Assembly: GCA_025454175.1 (NCBI GenBank)
Contig: JALOOX010000032.1
Span: 1-40,631 of the forward strand
From: Syntrophobacteraceae bacterium
GTDB taxonomy: Bacteria > Desulfobacterota > Syntrophobacteria > Syntrophobacterales > Syntrophobacteraceae
Length of the DNA: 40,631 nucleotides
Direction of reading: 5' to 3'
Part shown: in pieces, positions 8,523 to 16,383 of the stretch
How positions within the stretch are numbered: the first letter of the stretch is position 1
Layout of the letters: every line of letters starts with the position of its first letter
Notes under the pieces: generated by a model
The model's input: the letters and a program-made list of their open reading frames with translations, nothing else
The model's database searches: none
Told to the model about the DNA's origin: nothing
Program-made: the position numbers and the translations under genes

Positions 8523-8924
8523 ATGAGCCACCACGACCGCGATCACGGGCACCATCACGACGATCACCACCATCATCACGACGAAGTCCATTCGCATCAC
8601 GATGACCACAGCCACGGTCATCATGCTGACGATCACGCGCATCACCATGAGCATCAGCACCGGCATGAGTCGCGGGAGTGCTGCACGCCGCCGGGGGCTC
8701 CCTCGGAGGGGGAGAAGCTGTTGAAAATGGTTCAGCACTGGCTCCATCACAACGAAGACCATGCCCGATCTTATCGGCAGTGGGCCGACAGGGCCAGGAA
8801 TCTCGGGCATGCCGAGGTGGGCCGGATTCTTGATGCCGTCGCCGATGAGAACCTTCGACTCAATGCGGAGATGGAGAGGATTCTCGACATCCTTCAGCGT
8901 GGACCCTCTCGTCGTTCGGAATGA
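8523..8924 (+). CDS. Histidine-rich putative metal-binding protein with helical C-terminal domain
   Basis: A 133-residue protein with an extreme composition: about 25 of the first 50 residues are His, interspersed with Asp (HHDD, HHHHH, HGHHADDHAHHH), then a CC pair. Residues ~62-125 (LLKMVQHWLHHNEDHARSYRQWADRARN...) form a predicted helical hairpin domain. Similar HW.eHNeeH.esf..WA domains occur in other anaerobes, which I recall only loosely. No signal peptide is seen, so it is probably cytoplasmic. The His stretch should bind Ni, Co or Zn; storage, delivery to an enzyme, or buffering are all possible. AGGAGG lies upstream of the ATG. No nickel or cobalt enzyme maturation gene is adjacent. 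Confidence 0.8.
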   Translation: MSHHDRDHGHHHDDHHHHHDEVHSHHDDHSHGHHADDHAHHHEHQHRHESRECCTPPGAPSEGEKLLKMVQHWLHHNEDHARSYRQWADRARNLGHAEVGRILDAVADENLRLNAEMERILDILQRGPSRRSE

Positions 8925-9006
8925 CGTCGCCGGCTGAGGATCGATGGAGCCGGTAACCAGATACTTATCTTACCAGTCTTAAGGCAAGGGAGCGGAGAAT
9001 ACGGGC

Positions 9007-10434
9007 TTGAGGGTTTACTGTTGCTGGATACATGGGGAAGAAAGAGAGGGATTGGCGCGGCGCCCTCTCATCGATCCCTGCACCGGGGATGTCTATGCCG
9101 AGGCTGCGGGCGCTGACGCGGAAATGGTCGATCGGGCCATGGAGAGCGCCCTGGGGGCTCTTCCCGACTGGCGCGCCCGGTCGGTGCATGAGAGGGCCAG
9201 GATCCTGAGGGTCGTGGCGCAGTCCATTCGCTCTTGCGGCGAACGACTCGCGCAACTGCTCTCCCGCGAGGTCGGAAAGCCTCTGGCCGCGGCCCGGGAC
9301 GAAGTGCTGAGCGCCGCCGCTCTCTTCGAATTCTTCGCCGAAGAGGCTTCGCGATTGAGCGGCAGGATTCCGCTTCTCGGAATGGACCGCGAGCACGTGA
9401 TGATCCTCCGGGAGCCCGTCGGGGTGGTTCTGGCCATAACCCCGTTCAACTACCCCCTTTCGACGCTCAGCGCCAAGGTCGCGCCGGCGCTGGCCGCCGG
9501 CTGTACGGTGGTGGCCAAGCCGGACGAGCACACCCCGGCAAGCACCCTCGAGGTTGCCCGACTGGCCGTCGAGGCCGGGCTTCCCCCGGGTGCGTTCAAC
9601 GCCATCTTGGGCGATGGTCCCCTCACGGGGCGTTCCGCGGTGAATCACCCCATTCCGCGCATGGTGACGTTCACCGGCAGCACCGAGGTGGGCAAGGAGA
9701 TTCAGAGGGCTTGCGCGGAAACGGTCAAGCGGGTGGTTCTGGAGCTGGGGGGAAACTGCCCGGCCATCGTCTGCGGGGATGCACCCTGGAAGAGCCTGAT
9801 GCCTCAGCTGATATCACAGTGCTACAAGAACAGCGGCCAGTACTGTTATCGCATCAGTCGGCTCTATGTGGCTGAGGGGATCTTCGATGAATTTGTCGAG
9901 GAGTTGATCCGGCAGTCTGAAGCCCTGAGGCTGGGTCCCGCCCATGCTCCAGGAACCGATCTCGGCCCCCTCAACAACGGGGAAATCCTGGAGCGCGTCG
10001 AGAGTCAGGTGCGGCGGGCTCTCTCGGAAGGAGTGCGGTTGAGGTCGGGAGGAAGCGGGGCTCGCCCGACGACTCCTGGCTTTTATTACCCTCCGACGGT
10101 CCTGGTCGATGTGGGAAGGAGGGCCGGCATACGTCGTGAGGAAGTGTTCGGGCCGGTGGTGGTCGCGATGCCCTTCGACGATCCCGAGGATGCCCTGGCC
10201 GATGCCAATGCTTCCCCATTCGGCCTGGCGGGCTACATCTTCACCAGGGACCTGGCTCTGGCCCTGGACCTGGTGGGCAGGCTCGAAGTGGGAAGCATAT
10301 GGGTCAACCGCATCCACCAGGCTTATGCCGAGGTGCCTTTCGGGGGCATGAAGGAAAGTGGGCTTGGGCGGGAGAAGTCGGGATACGGGCTCGAGGAGTT
10401 CACTGAGCTCAAATCAGTTTACCTGAGCTATTGA
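9007..10434 (+). CDS. NAD(P)-dependent aldehyde dehydrogenase family protein
   Basis: A 475-residue ALDH-superfamily enzyme oxidising an aldehyde to an acid. All catalytic residues are visible: Asn148 (PFNYP), Lys171 (VVAKPDE), the NAD loop FTGSTEVGK (222-230), Glu246 (LELGG) and the nucleophile Cys280 (NSGQYCYR). The C-terminal EVFGPVV and PFGGMKESGLGREK are also standard. The overall pattern recalls the lactaldehyde/glyceraldehyde-3-phosphate non-phosphorylating subgroup, but the substrate is not determined. The likely start is TTG at 9007, with GGAG upstream; no good ATG lies in the first residues. It is followed 49 bases later by mobB, a combination without an obvious functional reason. 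Confidence 0.88.
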   Translation: MRVYCCWIHGEEREGLARRPLIDPCTGDVYAEAAGADAEMVDRAMESALGALPDWRARSVHERARILRVVAQSIRSCGERLAQLLSREVGKPLAAARDEVLSAAALFEFFAEEASRLSGRIPLLGMDREHVMILREPVGVVLAITPFNYPLSTLSAKVAPALAAGCTVVAKPDEHTPASTLEVARLAVEAGLPPGAFNAILGDGPLTGRSAVNHPIPRMVTFTGSTEVGKEIQRACAETVKRVVLELGGNCPAIVCGDAPWKSLMPQLISQCYKNSGQYCYRISRLYVAEGIFDEFVEELIRQSEALRLGPAHAPGTDLGPLNNGEILERVESQVRRALSEGVRLRSGGSGARPTTPGFYYPPTVLVDVGRRAGIRREEVFGPVVVAMPFDDPEDALADANASPFGLAGYIFTRDLALALDLVGRLEVGSIWVNRIHQAYAEVPFGGMKESGLGREKSGYGLEEFTELKSVYLSY

Positions 10435-10483
10435 GGCTCATTGTCGAGAATTCAGCATTCTGGACCGGGAAAGGACGGAAATC

Positions 10484-11140
10484 ATGCTGCCCATTCTTTG
10501 CATGGTTGGGGCATCCGATTCGGGAAAGACCACGCACCTGGAGAAGCTCATTCCAGAGCTCAGCCGCCGGGGGTATCGCATCGGGACGGTCAAGCACGAC
10601 GTCCATGGCTTCGAGATGGACCGCGAAGGCAAGGACACCTGGCGCCACCGGAAGGCCGGCGCCGCCGTCGTCGCCATTTCTTCCCCGTCCCAGGTGGCTG
10701 CCATCCGGCAGGTCGATGGAGAAATGGGGCTGGACGAACTGGTCGGCCGCTTCTTCTGGAGCGAGGACCTGCTCCTCACGGAAGGGTTCAAACGTTCCCA
10801 CTTCCCCAAGATCGAGGTGTTCCGAAAGGCCATGGAAGCCGCGCCCATATGCCGCCCCGAGGACAACCTCATCGCCATGGTGACCGACGACCCCGTGCAG
10901 GTGGACGTTCCGGTTTTCGGCTTCGGCCAGGTTGAAGCGCTGGCCGATTTCATCGAGGAGCGGTTTCTCAAGGGCCGGAGGATGCATCAGGTCAGTGTGC
11001 TGCTGGATGGGAAGAAGCTCCCCATGAATGATTTCGTTCGTGATTTCCTGGTGGGCGGCATTCACGGCATGCTTTCCAGCCTCCGGGGCTGGCAGGATCC
11101 GGACAAAATCGATATCCAGATTCGTTTGAAGGAAGAATGA
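10484..11140 (+). CDS. mobB: Molybdopterin-guanine dinucleotide biosynthesis protein MobB
   Basis: A 218-residue GTP-binding MobB, the accessory partner of MobA in converting Mo-molybdopterin to the guanine dinucleotide cofactor. The P-loop is GASDSGKTT (9-17), followed by GYRIGTVKHDVHGFEMDREGKDTWRH (split: the KHD and GKDTWRHRKAG motifs are diagnostic) and LLLTEGFK. About 45 C-terminal residues (VSVLLDGKKLPMNDFVRDFL...) extend past the E. coli protein (about 175 residues); I believe this small extra domain is usual in Deltaproteobacteria. mobA starts on the base after its stop codon, so translation is coupled. Confidence 0.93.
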   Translation: MLPILCMVGASDSGKTTHLEKLIPELSRRGYRIGTVKHDVHGFEMDREGKDTWRHRKAGAAVVAISSPSQVAAIRQVDGEMGLDELVGRFFWSEDLLLTEGFKRSHFPKIEVFRKAMEAAPICRPEDNLIAMVTDDPVQVDVPVFGFGQVEALADFIEERFLKGRRMHQVSVLLDGKKLPMNDFVRDFLVGGIHGMLSSLRGWQDPDKIDIQIRLKEE

Positions 11141-11710
11141 GTGCTGACGGGGGCGGTGCTTGCGGGGGGCAGGAGCCTGAGATACGGCCGGAACAAGGCT
11201 CTCGAGGTCTTCCAGGGTGAGCGACTGGTGGACCGCGCCGTTGGTGCGCTGCGGAAGTCCTGCTCGCCCGTATTCCTGGTGGCCAATGATTTGACTCCCT
11301 ATCTGGGCGTCGGTGCGAACCTGCTCCGCGACATCGTTTCCTTTCAGGGGCCTCTAGGCGGCCTCTACACGGCGCTCCTGTTCAGTCCCAACGATTGGGT
11401 GGCAGTGCGAGCCACGGATATGCCCCTGTTCGTTCCGGAAATGCTGGAGGCCATGCTGAGCCTCTCCGCGGGCGGAGTCGATGTCGTGGTGCCCCGTTCG
11501 GGGGACAAGTACGAACCCCTTTTCGCTCTGTATCATCGGCGCTGCATTCCCGCCATCGCGGATGTTCTCGAGGGGCCTCGAAGGAACGTCATCGGTTTCT
11601 TCGCCAGGGTCCGTGTGAAGCACTTCGAGGAAGACGAATGGCGCCGGCTGGATCCTGACGGGCTGAGCTTTCGCAATGTGAATACTCCCGAGGACTGGAG
11701 TAACCTTTGA
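11141..11710 (+). CDS. mobA: Molybdenum cofactor guanylyltransferase MobA
   Basis: A 189-residue nucleotidyltransferase attaching GMP to molybdopterin. The nucleotide-binding signature LAGGRSLRYGRNKAL (7-21; consensus LAGGxSxRMGxDKAL) is present with Tyr in place of Met. The metal-binding Asp is in ATDMPL and the GPLGG loop is at about residues 71-75. It starts with GTG directly after the mobB stop, so it depends on translational coupling; its stop overlaps the TTG start of moeA by four bases (TTGA). Together the three genes form a compact cofactor operon for Mo- or W-enzymes such as formate dehydrogenases. Confidence 0.93.
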   Translation: MLTGAVLAGGRSLRYGRNKALEVFQGERLVDRAVGALRKSCSPVFLVANDLTPYLGVGANLLRDIVSFQGPLGGLYTALLFSPNDWVAVRATDMPLFVPEMLEAMLSLSAGGVDVVVPRSGDKYEPLFALYHRRCIPAIADVLEGPRRNVIGFFARVRVKHFEEDEWRRLDPDGLSFRNVNTPEDWSNL

Positions 11711-12963
11711 TCACCCTGGAGGAAGCGAGGAGCCTCATGATCCGGCATGTCCCGGAGGCGTCCTCCGAGCTGGTGGCTCTCGAGGATGCCCTGGGTCGCG
11801 TTGCGGCCCGGGATCTTCGGGCTCCACGCGATCTTCCGGCCGAGTCCCGCTCCCGCCTGGATGGCTATGCCCTGAGGAGCCTTGAGACACTGGATGCCAC
11901 GGAGGCTCGGCCGGTTCGCTGCCGGCTGACTCCCTGGTCCGTGCCTGCCGGACACGCTCCCCGCGGCAGACTCGAGGCCGGCTGCTGCGCCAGGGTGATG
12001 ACCGGGGCGATGATCCCGGCGGGAGCCGATGCCGTTGTGGCGGAGGAGGTTGTATGCATCCAGGGGGATCACCTGCTGCTGGTGCGTCCCGTGAGCCCTG
12101 CGAGCGGTCTGGTGCGGGAGGGAGCCGATGCCCTCGACGGGGAGCTTCTGGCGGCCCGGGGAGAGGTCTTGACTCCGTCGAGGCTGGCTATGGTGGCCGC
12201 CTTCGGGATGGACCGGGTGCCGGTTGCCGTTCGACCGCGCGCGGCACTGCTCTCCACGGGGGATGAAGTCCGGGAGCCTGGATCTCCTCATGATCCCGGA
12301 ATCAGCTACAGCAACAACCGACACCTGCTGGGCTGGCTGACCCGCCTCAATGGGGGGCTGGTCACGCACCTGGGAGTATCCGGAGATGATCCCGTCGAGG
12401 TTTCCGAGTGCCTGGATCGTGTCGAGGCGGATCTGGTCCTGACCACGGGGGGCACGGGAAGGGGCGACAGGGATGTTGTTGTCGAGACCTGGAGCAGGCT
12501 GGGGGTCCAAACCGCTTTCAGGGGGGTCGGCCTTTCTCCCGGGAAGGGGGTCATGGCTGGATTCAAGGGAGGCCGCGCCTATCTCGCCCTTCCGGGGAGC
12601 CCATGGGGTGGTCGGATCATCCTTGAGGAGCTGATCAAACCGTTTCTCTGGAGGTTTCAGGGGTTTTCGTGTCGTTGGCCTCTGACCATCAAGGCACGGC
12701 TGGAGGATCGGGTCGACAATGGGCAGGGGATCTGCCGCGCCCTTGCCGGAGAGCTGAAAATGAAAGGATCGACAGCCTCCTTCATACCCTTGACGGGGTG
12801 GGGGGCTTCCGTGTTCGGGCAGGTGCGAAGAAGCATTGGCTATATGATTTTGGAGCCGCATGTGCTAGAAATAACGGCTGGCACCGAGGTGAACGTGCGG
12901 TTGTTCGATCTGCCCCTGCTGGCGGCGGCGATTTTAGCTGACAGCCAATGTAATGAGCCGTAA
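11707..12963 (+). CDS. moeA: Molybdopterin molybdenumtransferase MoeA
   Basis: A 418-residue MoeA, which inserts molybdate (or tungstate) into adenylylated molybdopterin. The family order is intact: N-terminal DLPAESRSRLDGYALRS (residues ~40-56), RVMTGAMIPAGADAVV, then the MoCF-binding domain ALLSTGDEV and TTGGTGRGDRDVV, and the C-terminal LPGSPWGG loop (LPGNP in many members). It begins with TTG overlapping the mobA stop. An internal ATG at residue 12 is possible but would remove part of the first helix. The C-terminal beta-barrel (ITAGTEVNVRLFDLP) is complete. Confidence 0.94.
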   Translation: MITLEEARSLMIRHVPEASSELVALEDALGRVAARDLRAPRDLPAESRSRLDGYALRSLETLDATEARPVRCRLTPWSVPAGHAPRGRLEAGCCARVMTGAMIPAGADAVVAEEVVCIQGDHLLLVRPVSPASGLVREGADALDGELLAARGEVLTPSRLAMVAAFGMDRVPVAVRPRAALLSTGDEVREPGSPHDPGISYSNNRHLLGWLTRLNGGLVTHLGVSGDDPVEVSECLDRVEADLVLTTGGTGRGDRDVVVETWSRLGVQTAFRGVGLSPGKGVMAGFKGGRAYLALPGSPWGGRIILEELIKPFLWRFQGFSCRWPLTIKARLEDRVDNGQGICRALAGELKMKGSTASFIPLTGWGASVFGQVRRSIGYMILEPHVLEITAGTEVNVRLFDLPLLAAAILADSQCNEP

Positions 12964-13069
12964 CGCGGCTTCCGTTTGTCGTTTCCACGTGGGCTGTGCG
13001 GGCCTCGAATCCAGCTCTTGCGCCGGCTTGAGCTGTGAGGCCAACGACTCAGGTTTCCAGAGGTTGGTT

Positions 13070-13711
13070 ATGCTGAAAGGTTCCTCCCTGGAGTTCGGTT
13101 ACTATCGATGGCTTGAGCGCTACTTGGTGCCCCTGCTGGCTTTGACCGGAATCAAACCGGATCACCTGTCTCTCCTCGGCCTCGTGATCAGTCTGGTGGC
13201 CGGGATTGCATTCGCTTTCTATCCGCTGGTTGGCGGCCTTCTGACGCTTCTGACGGGTCTTCTGGACACTCTCGATGGAAGCCTGGCCCGGTCCACGGGG
13301 CAGAACCGCAAGTTCGGGGCGTTCCTGGACTCCGTGCTCGACCGCTACACCGAGCTCATCATCTACATCGGCGTCTGGTTCTACTTCTACCGACAGGGCA
13401 GCGCTTCTCCGGCGTTTTACCTGACTTTCCTTTTTATTCTCTTCGGATCCCTCATGGTCAGCTACACGAGGGCTCGCGCCGAGGGCCTGGGCGAGCGCTG
13501 TGTTGGTGGCGTTTTCCAGAGAGGCGAGCGCATCATCCTGATCGCCCTGGCCGGCATCTTCAACCCACTGGTGAACCGCTTGATGGGATCACCCGCCGGC
13601 CACTGGATCAGCGATATCGTCCTGGTCGTGGTGCTCATTGTGCTTGCGGTGGGCACGAATCTGACGGCTATCTGGCGCTTCCTGAATGTTCTGAGGAATC
13701 TCAGACCGTAA
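13070..13711 (+). CDS. CDP-alcohol phosphatidyltransferase family protein
   Basis: A 213-residue integral membrane enzyme transferring a phosphatidyl group from CDP-diacylglycerol to an alcohol. The signature is complete: Asp69-Gly70-x2-Ala73-Arg74-x8-Gly83-x3-Asp87-x3-Asp91 (DGSLAR...GAFLDSVLD). About five further hydrophobic segments follow. The start at 13070 is preferred: AGAGG lies upstream and the homologous N-terminus (SSLEFGYYRWLERYL) begins here; the frame is open 39 codons further upstream, overlapping moeA. The product alcohol (inositol phosphate, glycerol phosphate or other) cannot be told. It converges on the next gene with 2 bases between stops. Confidence 0.88.
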   Translation: MLKGSSLEFGYYRWLERYLVPLLALTGIKPDHLSLLGLVISLVAGIAFAFYPLVGGLLTLLTGLLDTLDGSLARSTGQNRKFGAFLDSVLDRYTELIIYIGVWFYFYRQGSASPAFYLTFLFILFGSLMVSYTRARAEGLGERCVGGVFQRGERIILIALAGIFNPLVNRLMGSPAGHWISDIVLVVVLIVLAVGTNLTAIWRFLNVLRNLRP

Positions 13712-13713
13712 GG

Positions 13714-14142
13714 TCACTGCAGGGGCACATCACTCTTTTTCAGTATGACTCGATCATCCTCCCGATAGATTTCGAAGGAGTCACCCACCTCAAACCCCAA
13801 CTGCTCGATGAGCAGGGCTTTATTGAGCGTCACGCTGCCGCTCTGTCCGATCGTCCTGAAATTATTCGTTTTAATGATTATTTGCGGTTTCTGGGGGACT
13901 GCCTTCTCGCGCCTTCGCACCATGGGCCGCTCAACTACGTCGGGAGCGGGTCTCCCGCCTCCCTGTTTGGAGAAGCCCACCTGGGGGATCTCCCCGAGCT
14001 CCATGAGGCCTCTGAGGTATAAATCCTGGACCTCGCTCTTGAACTTGATGCCAAAGAGCTTCTGCACGGATTCGAGGGATCGGCCGTTTCGGATTTCATT
14101 GACCACAAGCTTTGGGTCGATATTTCTATACTCAACCTGCAT
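13714..14142 (-). CDS. AbrB/SpoVT-like domain protein
   Basis: A 142-residue protein. The C-terminal ~45 residues (TIGQSGSVTLNKALLIEQLG then GDSFEIYREDDRVILKK) have the swapped-hairpin AbrB pattern found in DNA-binding antitoxins and transition-state regulators. The N-terminal ~55 residues (IDPKLVVNEIRNGRSLESVQ, then FGIKFKSEVQDLYLRGLMEL) look like a helical domain that could be a second DNA-binding or oligomerisation unit; the middle is a basic Pro-rich linker. AAGGAAAG precedes the ATG. No toxin gene is adjacent, so a stand-alone regulator is more likely than an antitoxin. Function is inferred from fold only. Confidence 0.72.
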   Translation of the reverse strand: MQVEYRNIDPKLVVNEIRNGRSLESVQKLFGIKFKSEVQDLYLRGLMELGEIPQVGFSKQGGGRPAPDVVERPMVRRREKAVPQKPQIIIKTNNFRTIGQSGSVTLNKALLIEQLGFEVGDSFEIYREDDRVILKKSDVPLQ

Positions 14143-14423
14143 GATCTTTCCTTCTGACTTTCTTCGGTCGGTACCAACGGTGATCAGGTTTCGGGTCGGA
14201 AATACGGGATAACGCCATCGTGCCGCGTTTCGGCAAACCGTCGATCAGACGCCGCGGAGGATCGGGATGCGACTGCAGCGGTACGTGGTTTCACGATTTA
14301 CCCGAGGGAGGCGCTGAGGAAACCGCACCCTGAGTGTCCCCCCTCACATGACTCCGTAGGAGCTCCAACGGCAATCCTTCGAGGAAGGGACCGGGCCGTC
14401 GGGCGCCTGGCGCGAAGATTGTG

Positions 14424-14472
14424 GACTTCGTCGGGTTCGACCCCCAGGGTCGAACCTACCCAGGCCGAAGTC
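14424..14472. repeat. Compound inverted repeat (10-bp and 7-bp stems)
   Basis: The inner stem GGTTCGACCC/GGGTCGAACC is perfect with loop CCA (14434-14456). The outer stem GACTTCG/CGAAGTC (14424-14430 with 14466-14472) is separated from it by an asymmetric internal loop of 3 and 9 bases. The inner arm resembles a tRNA T-arm sequence but no tRNA surrounds it. Confidence 0.75.
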
Positions 14473-14675
14473 TGTGCATCCTCATGCTCGATAACGGAAC
14501 TTTCCTGGTGCGGGGGTTGGAGCAAAGCTCCATCGACGGGCAACCAACAAACTTAGCGTAATGAATCGCCGAAGGTTTGTCAAGGCTGCGATTCAGGCCA
14601 ACGGGCTGCGGTTGGACCATTCTTCTGGGTCGGCATGACTCCCCTTGCCATGCTGCCCGTCTGGCGGCAACAGGG

Positions 14676-14704
14676 TTGACAAATCCCATTTTGATCACGA
14701 TAAA
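14676..14704 (+). promoter_or_regulatory. Sigma-70-type promoter for the FHA-GAF-cyclase gene
   Basis: A perfect -35 TTGACA (14676-14681), a 17-base spacer and -10 GATAAA (14699-14704; 4 of 6 consensus) would start transcription near 14711, about 57 bases before the ATG at 14768. Confidence 0.6.
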
Positions 14705-14767
14705 CGAGAACATTCGCGTTCCCGTGCCAGTCAGCTTTGTTTCACGATCAGAGAGAGGGCCACACGC

Positions 14768-16273
14768 ATGCCGGCGTTGCTCGTCAAGCGCGAAAACAAT
14801 GAAGAAGAGCTGTTTGTCATCGACAAGGATGTGGTGACCCTGGGGCGGAATCACCCGCTCAGCGGCATTGTGAATGACATCGACCTTCCGGATCGCACCG
14901 TCTCGCGCCGTCATGCACGGGTCGTCCTGGACGGGGGGCTCTACTTCATCGAGGATCTTGGATCGGAAAACAGGGTCTTCGTGAACGATCGCCCCATCCG
15001 AAGAGTGCCCCTGGCCGACGGCGACGCCATCATCATCGGCCAGTACATGCTGGTTTTTCAGTCCAAGCAGGTGAAGACCGTCGATCCCGAGGGGTTCCTG
15101 GTGGGCCCCCTTGACCTCTGCAAGACCATGGATCTGAACTATTTGATCCTGCAGAGGTTGAGCAACCTGCTCATCACCGTCACCAGCGTGAAGGATTTCC
15201 TGCGTGCGGCCATGGACCTGATCCTGCAGAGTGTTCGGGCCCGCTCCGGAGTCATCCTGCTCCGGAATCCCGACGGCAGCTACCAGGAAGTGGCGAGCAG
15301 CGCCATGAAAGCCCCCTGGAGCCGGAGCATGGTGGCTCACGCAGTGCAAAACCGACGGTCGATCCTGACGGGAGAGGAATTCTCCGTCAGCGACACCATG
15401 ATGTCCCGCAGTGTTCAGTCGGCTCTCTGCGCACCGCTGGTGCACGAGGGCGAGGTGCTCGGCGCCATCTACCTGGAGGGCTCCCAGGACGGGCAGTTCT
15501 CGGAAGACGGCCTCATCATCCTGACCGTGATCGCCAACCAGATCGCCTCGGGCATCGAAAAGGCGGCGCTGAATGAGAAGCTCTACCGCGAAGTGCTGCG
15601 TCGCAAGAATCTCGAGCGCTTCATGTCGCCTCGGGTGGCCGAGCGAATCGCCCAGGACTGTTCGAGTCAGGAGGAACTGGCGCTCCGAACGGAAAAGCTC
15701 ACCGCCACCATTCTTTTCGCGGACATTCAGGGATTCACCCTGCTCAGCGAGCGACTGGACGCCGAAGAGATCGCACAGCTTCTCACGCGTTACTTCACCC
15801 TCATGACCGAAGTCCTTTTCAGATGGGAGGGTACCCTCGACAAGTACCTGGGAGACGGCCTCCTGGCTATCTTCGGAGCCCCGTTTCAGTGTGACGACCA
15901 CGCCTTGCGCGCGGTTCGATGCGCCCTGGAGATGCTGGATCAACAGCAGAGACTTCTCGGGAGCCTGCCGGCCGATCAGCGGTTCGCCATTCGGATCGGG
16001 GTCAATACGGGAGAGGTCGTGGCAGGGTACCTGGGCTCGCCCCAGCGCATGGAATACACGGTGCTTGGTGAGCCCGTCGTGGTGGCATATCGGCTGCAAT
16101 CGCTGGCCGATCCGGGGACGGTCTACCTTGGCCGCCCGACTTACGAACTGGTGAAGGGGGCCTTCGATGTCACCTATGTGGACCGCATCCGGACTCCCAA
16201 AGGGCAGCGGGAAATCGAAGTCTACCGCCTTGCCCCCTCCCTCGATGCCACTTCTCCAGCGCGGCAGGGTTGA
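14768..16273 (+). CDS. FHA-GAF-class III adenylate/guanylate cyclase domain protein
   Basis: A 501-residue soluble signalling protein. Residues 20-97 are an FHA domain that should bind phosphothreonine (LGRNHP, VSRRHARVVL, DLGSENRVFVND). Residues ~135-268 form a GAF domain. After a helical linker, residues ~310-490 are a class III nucleotide cyclase domain with metal-binding Asp319 (FADIQGFT) and Asp363 (KYLGDG) and the purine-pocket Lys359. In the segment that normally reads GDxVNxAxRL it has GEPVVVAYRL (434-443): the transition-state Arg442 is kept but the Asn is Val438. Activity and product (cAMP or cGMP) are thus uncertain. The start at 14768 has GAGAGGG upstream; an upstream in-frame extension to 14645 is rejected because it covers the promoter. 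Confidence 0.88.
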   Translation: MPALLVKRENNEEELFVIDKDVVTLGRNHPLSGIVNDIDLPDRTVSRRHARVVLDGGLYFIEDLGSENRVFVNDRPIRRVPLADGDAIIIGQYMLVFQSKQVKTVDPEGFLVGPLDLCKTMDLNYLILQRLSNLLITVTSVKDFLRAAMDLILQSVRARSGVILLRNPDGSYQEVASSAMKAPWSRSMVAHAVQNRRSILTGEEFSVSDTMMSRSVQSALCAPLVHEGEVLGAIYLEGSQDGQFSEDGLIILTVIANQIASGIEKAALNEKLYREVLRRKNLERFMSPRVAERIAQDCSSQEELALRTEKLTATILFADIQGFTLLSERLDAEEIAQLLTRYFTLMTEVLFRWEGTLDKYLGDGLLAIFGAPFQCDDHALRAVRCALEMLDQQQRLLGSLPADQRFAIRIGVNTGEVVAGYLGSPQRMEYTVLGEPVVVAYRLQSLADPGTVYLGRPTYELVKGAFDVTYVDRIRTPKGQREIEVYRLAPSLDATSPARQG

Positions 16274-16383
16274 GCTGCGGGACCGGCCGTGGAGAGGCCC
16301 TGGGCATCCTGGCAAGCAGGAGCCCGCCTTGCGGTCCAACAGGATGCCGCGAGGGTGAGGGCTGGGAGAGAACGATCCGTGAT

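Larger units (their letters stand above)
14143..14767. other. Long dyad-rich intergenic region, possible dispersed repeat or ncRNA
   Basis: A 625-base divergent gap. It holds a near-palindrome CCGTAGGAGCTCCAACGG (14354-14371, one mismatch), a compound hairpin at 14424-14472, and a stem TGGAGC/GCTCCA with loop AAA (14518-14532). Read on the minus strand, the first and third share a pattern of GCC..GT..TGGAGCT followed by TCC, as if an internal repeat. A promoter for the downstream cyclase gene lies at 14676-14704. An 81-codon minus-strand frame (14298-14543) covers the dyads but shows no recognisable protein signature. Confidence 0.55.

Noticed and set aside
8523..8680. CRISPR-like or satellite repeat
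   Set aside because: The repetition comes from His and Asp codons in a coding sequence with irregular spacing.
8445..8810. N-terminal extension of Lgt
   Set aside because: It is the antisense of the histidine-rich gene (Met/Val-rich reading of CAC/CAT codons) and lies before a normal Lgt start with a ribosome site.
12953..13069. Upstream extension of the CDP-alcohol phosphatidyltransferase
   Set aside because: The extra 39 residues overlap moeA, have no family match, and the ATG at 13070 has its own ribosome site.
14434..14456. A tRNA gene suggested by the T-arm-like GGTTCGACCC
   Set aside because: No acceptor, D or anticodon arm surrounds it; it is simply a perfect inverted repeat.
14298..14543. 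An 81-codon minus-strand frame over the dyads
   Set aside because: No protein signature; the hairpins force its composition. Kept only as a possible repeat or ncRNA.
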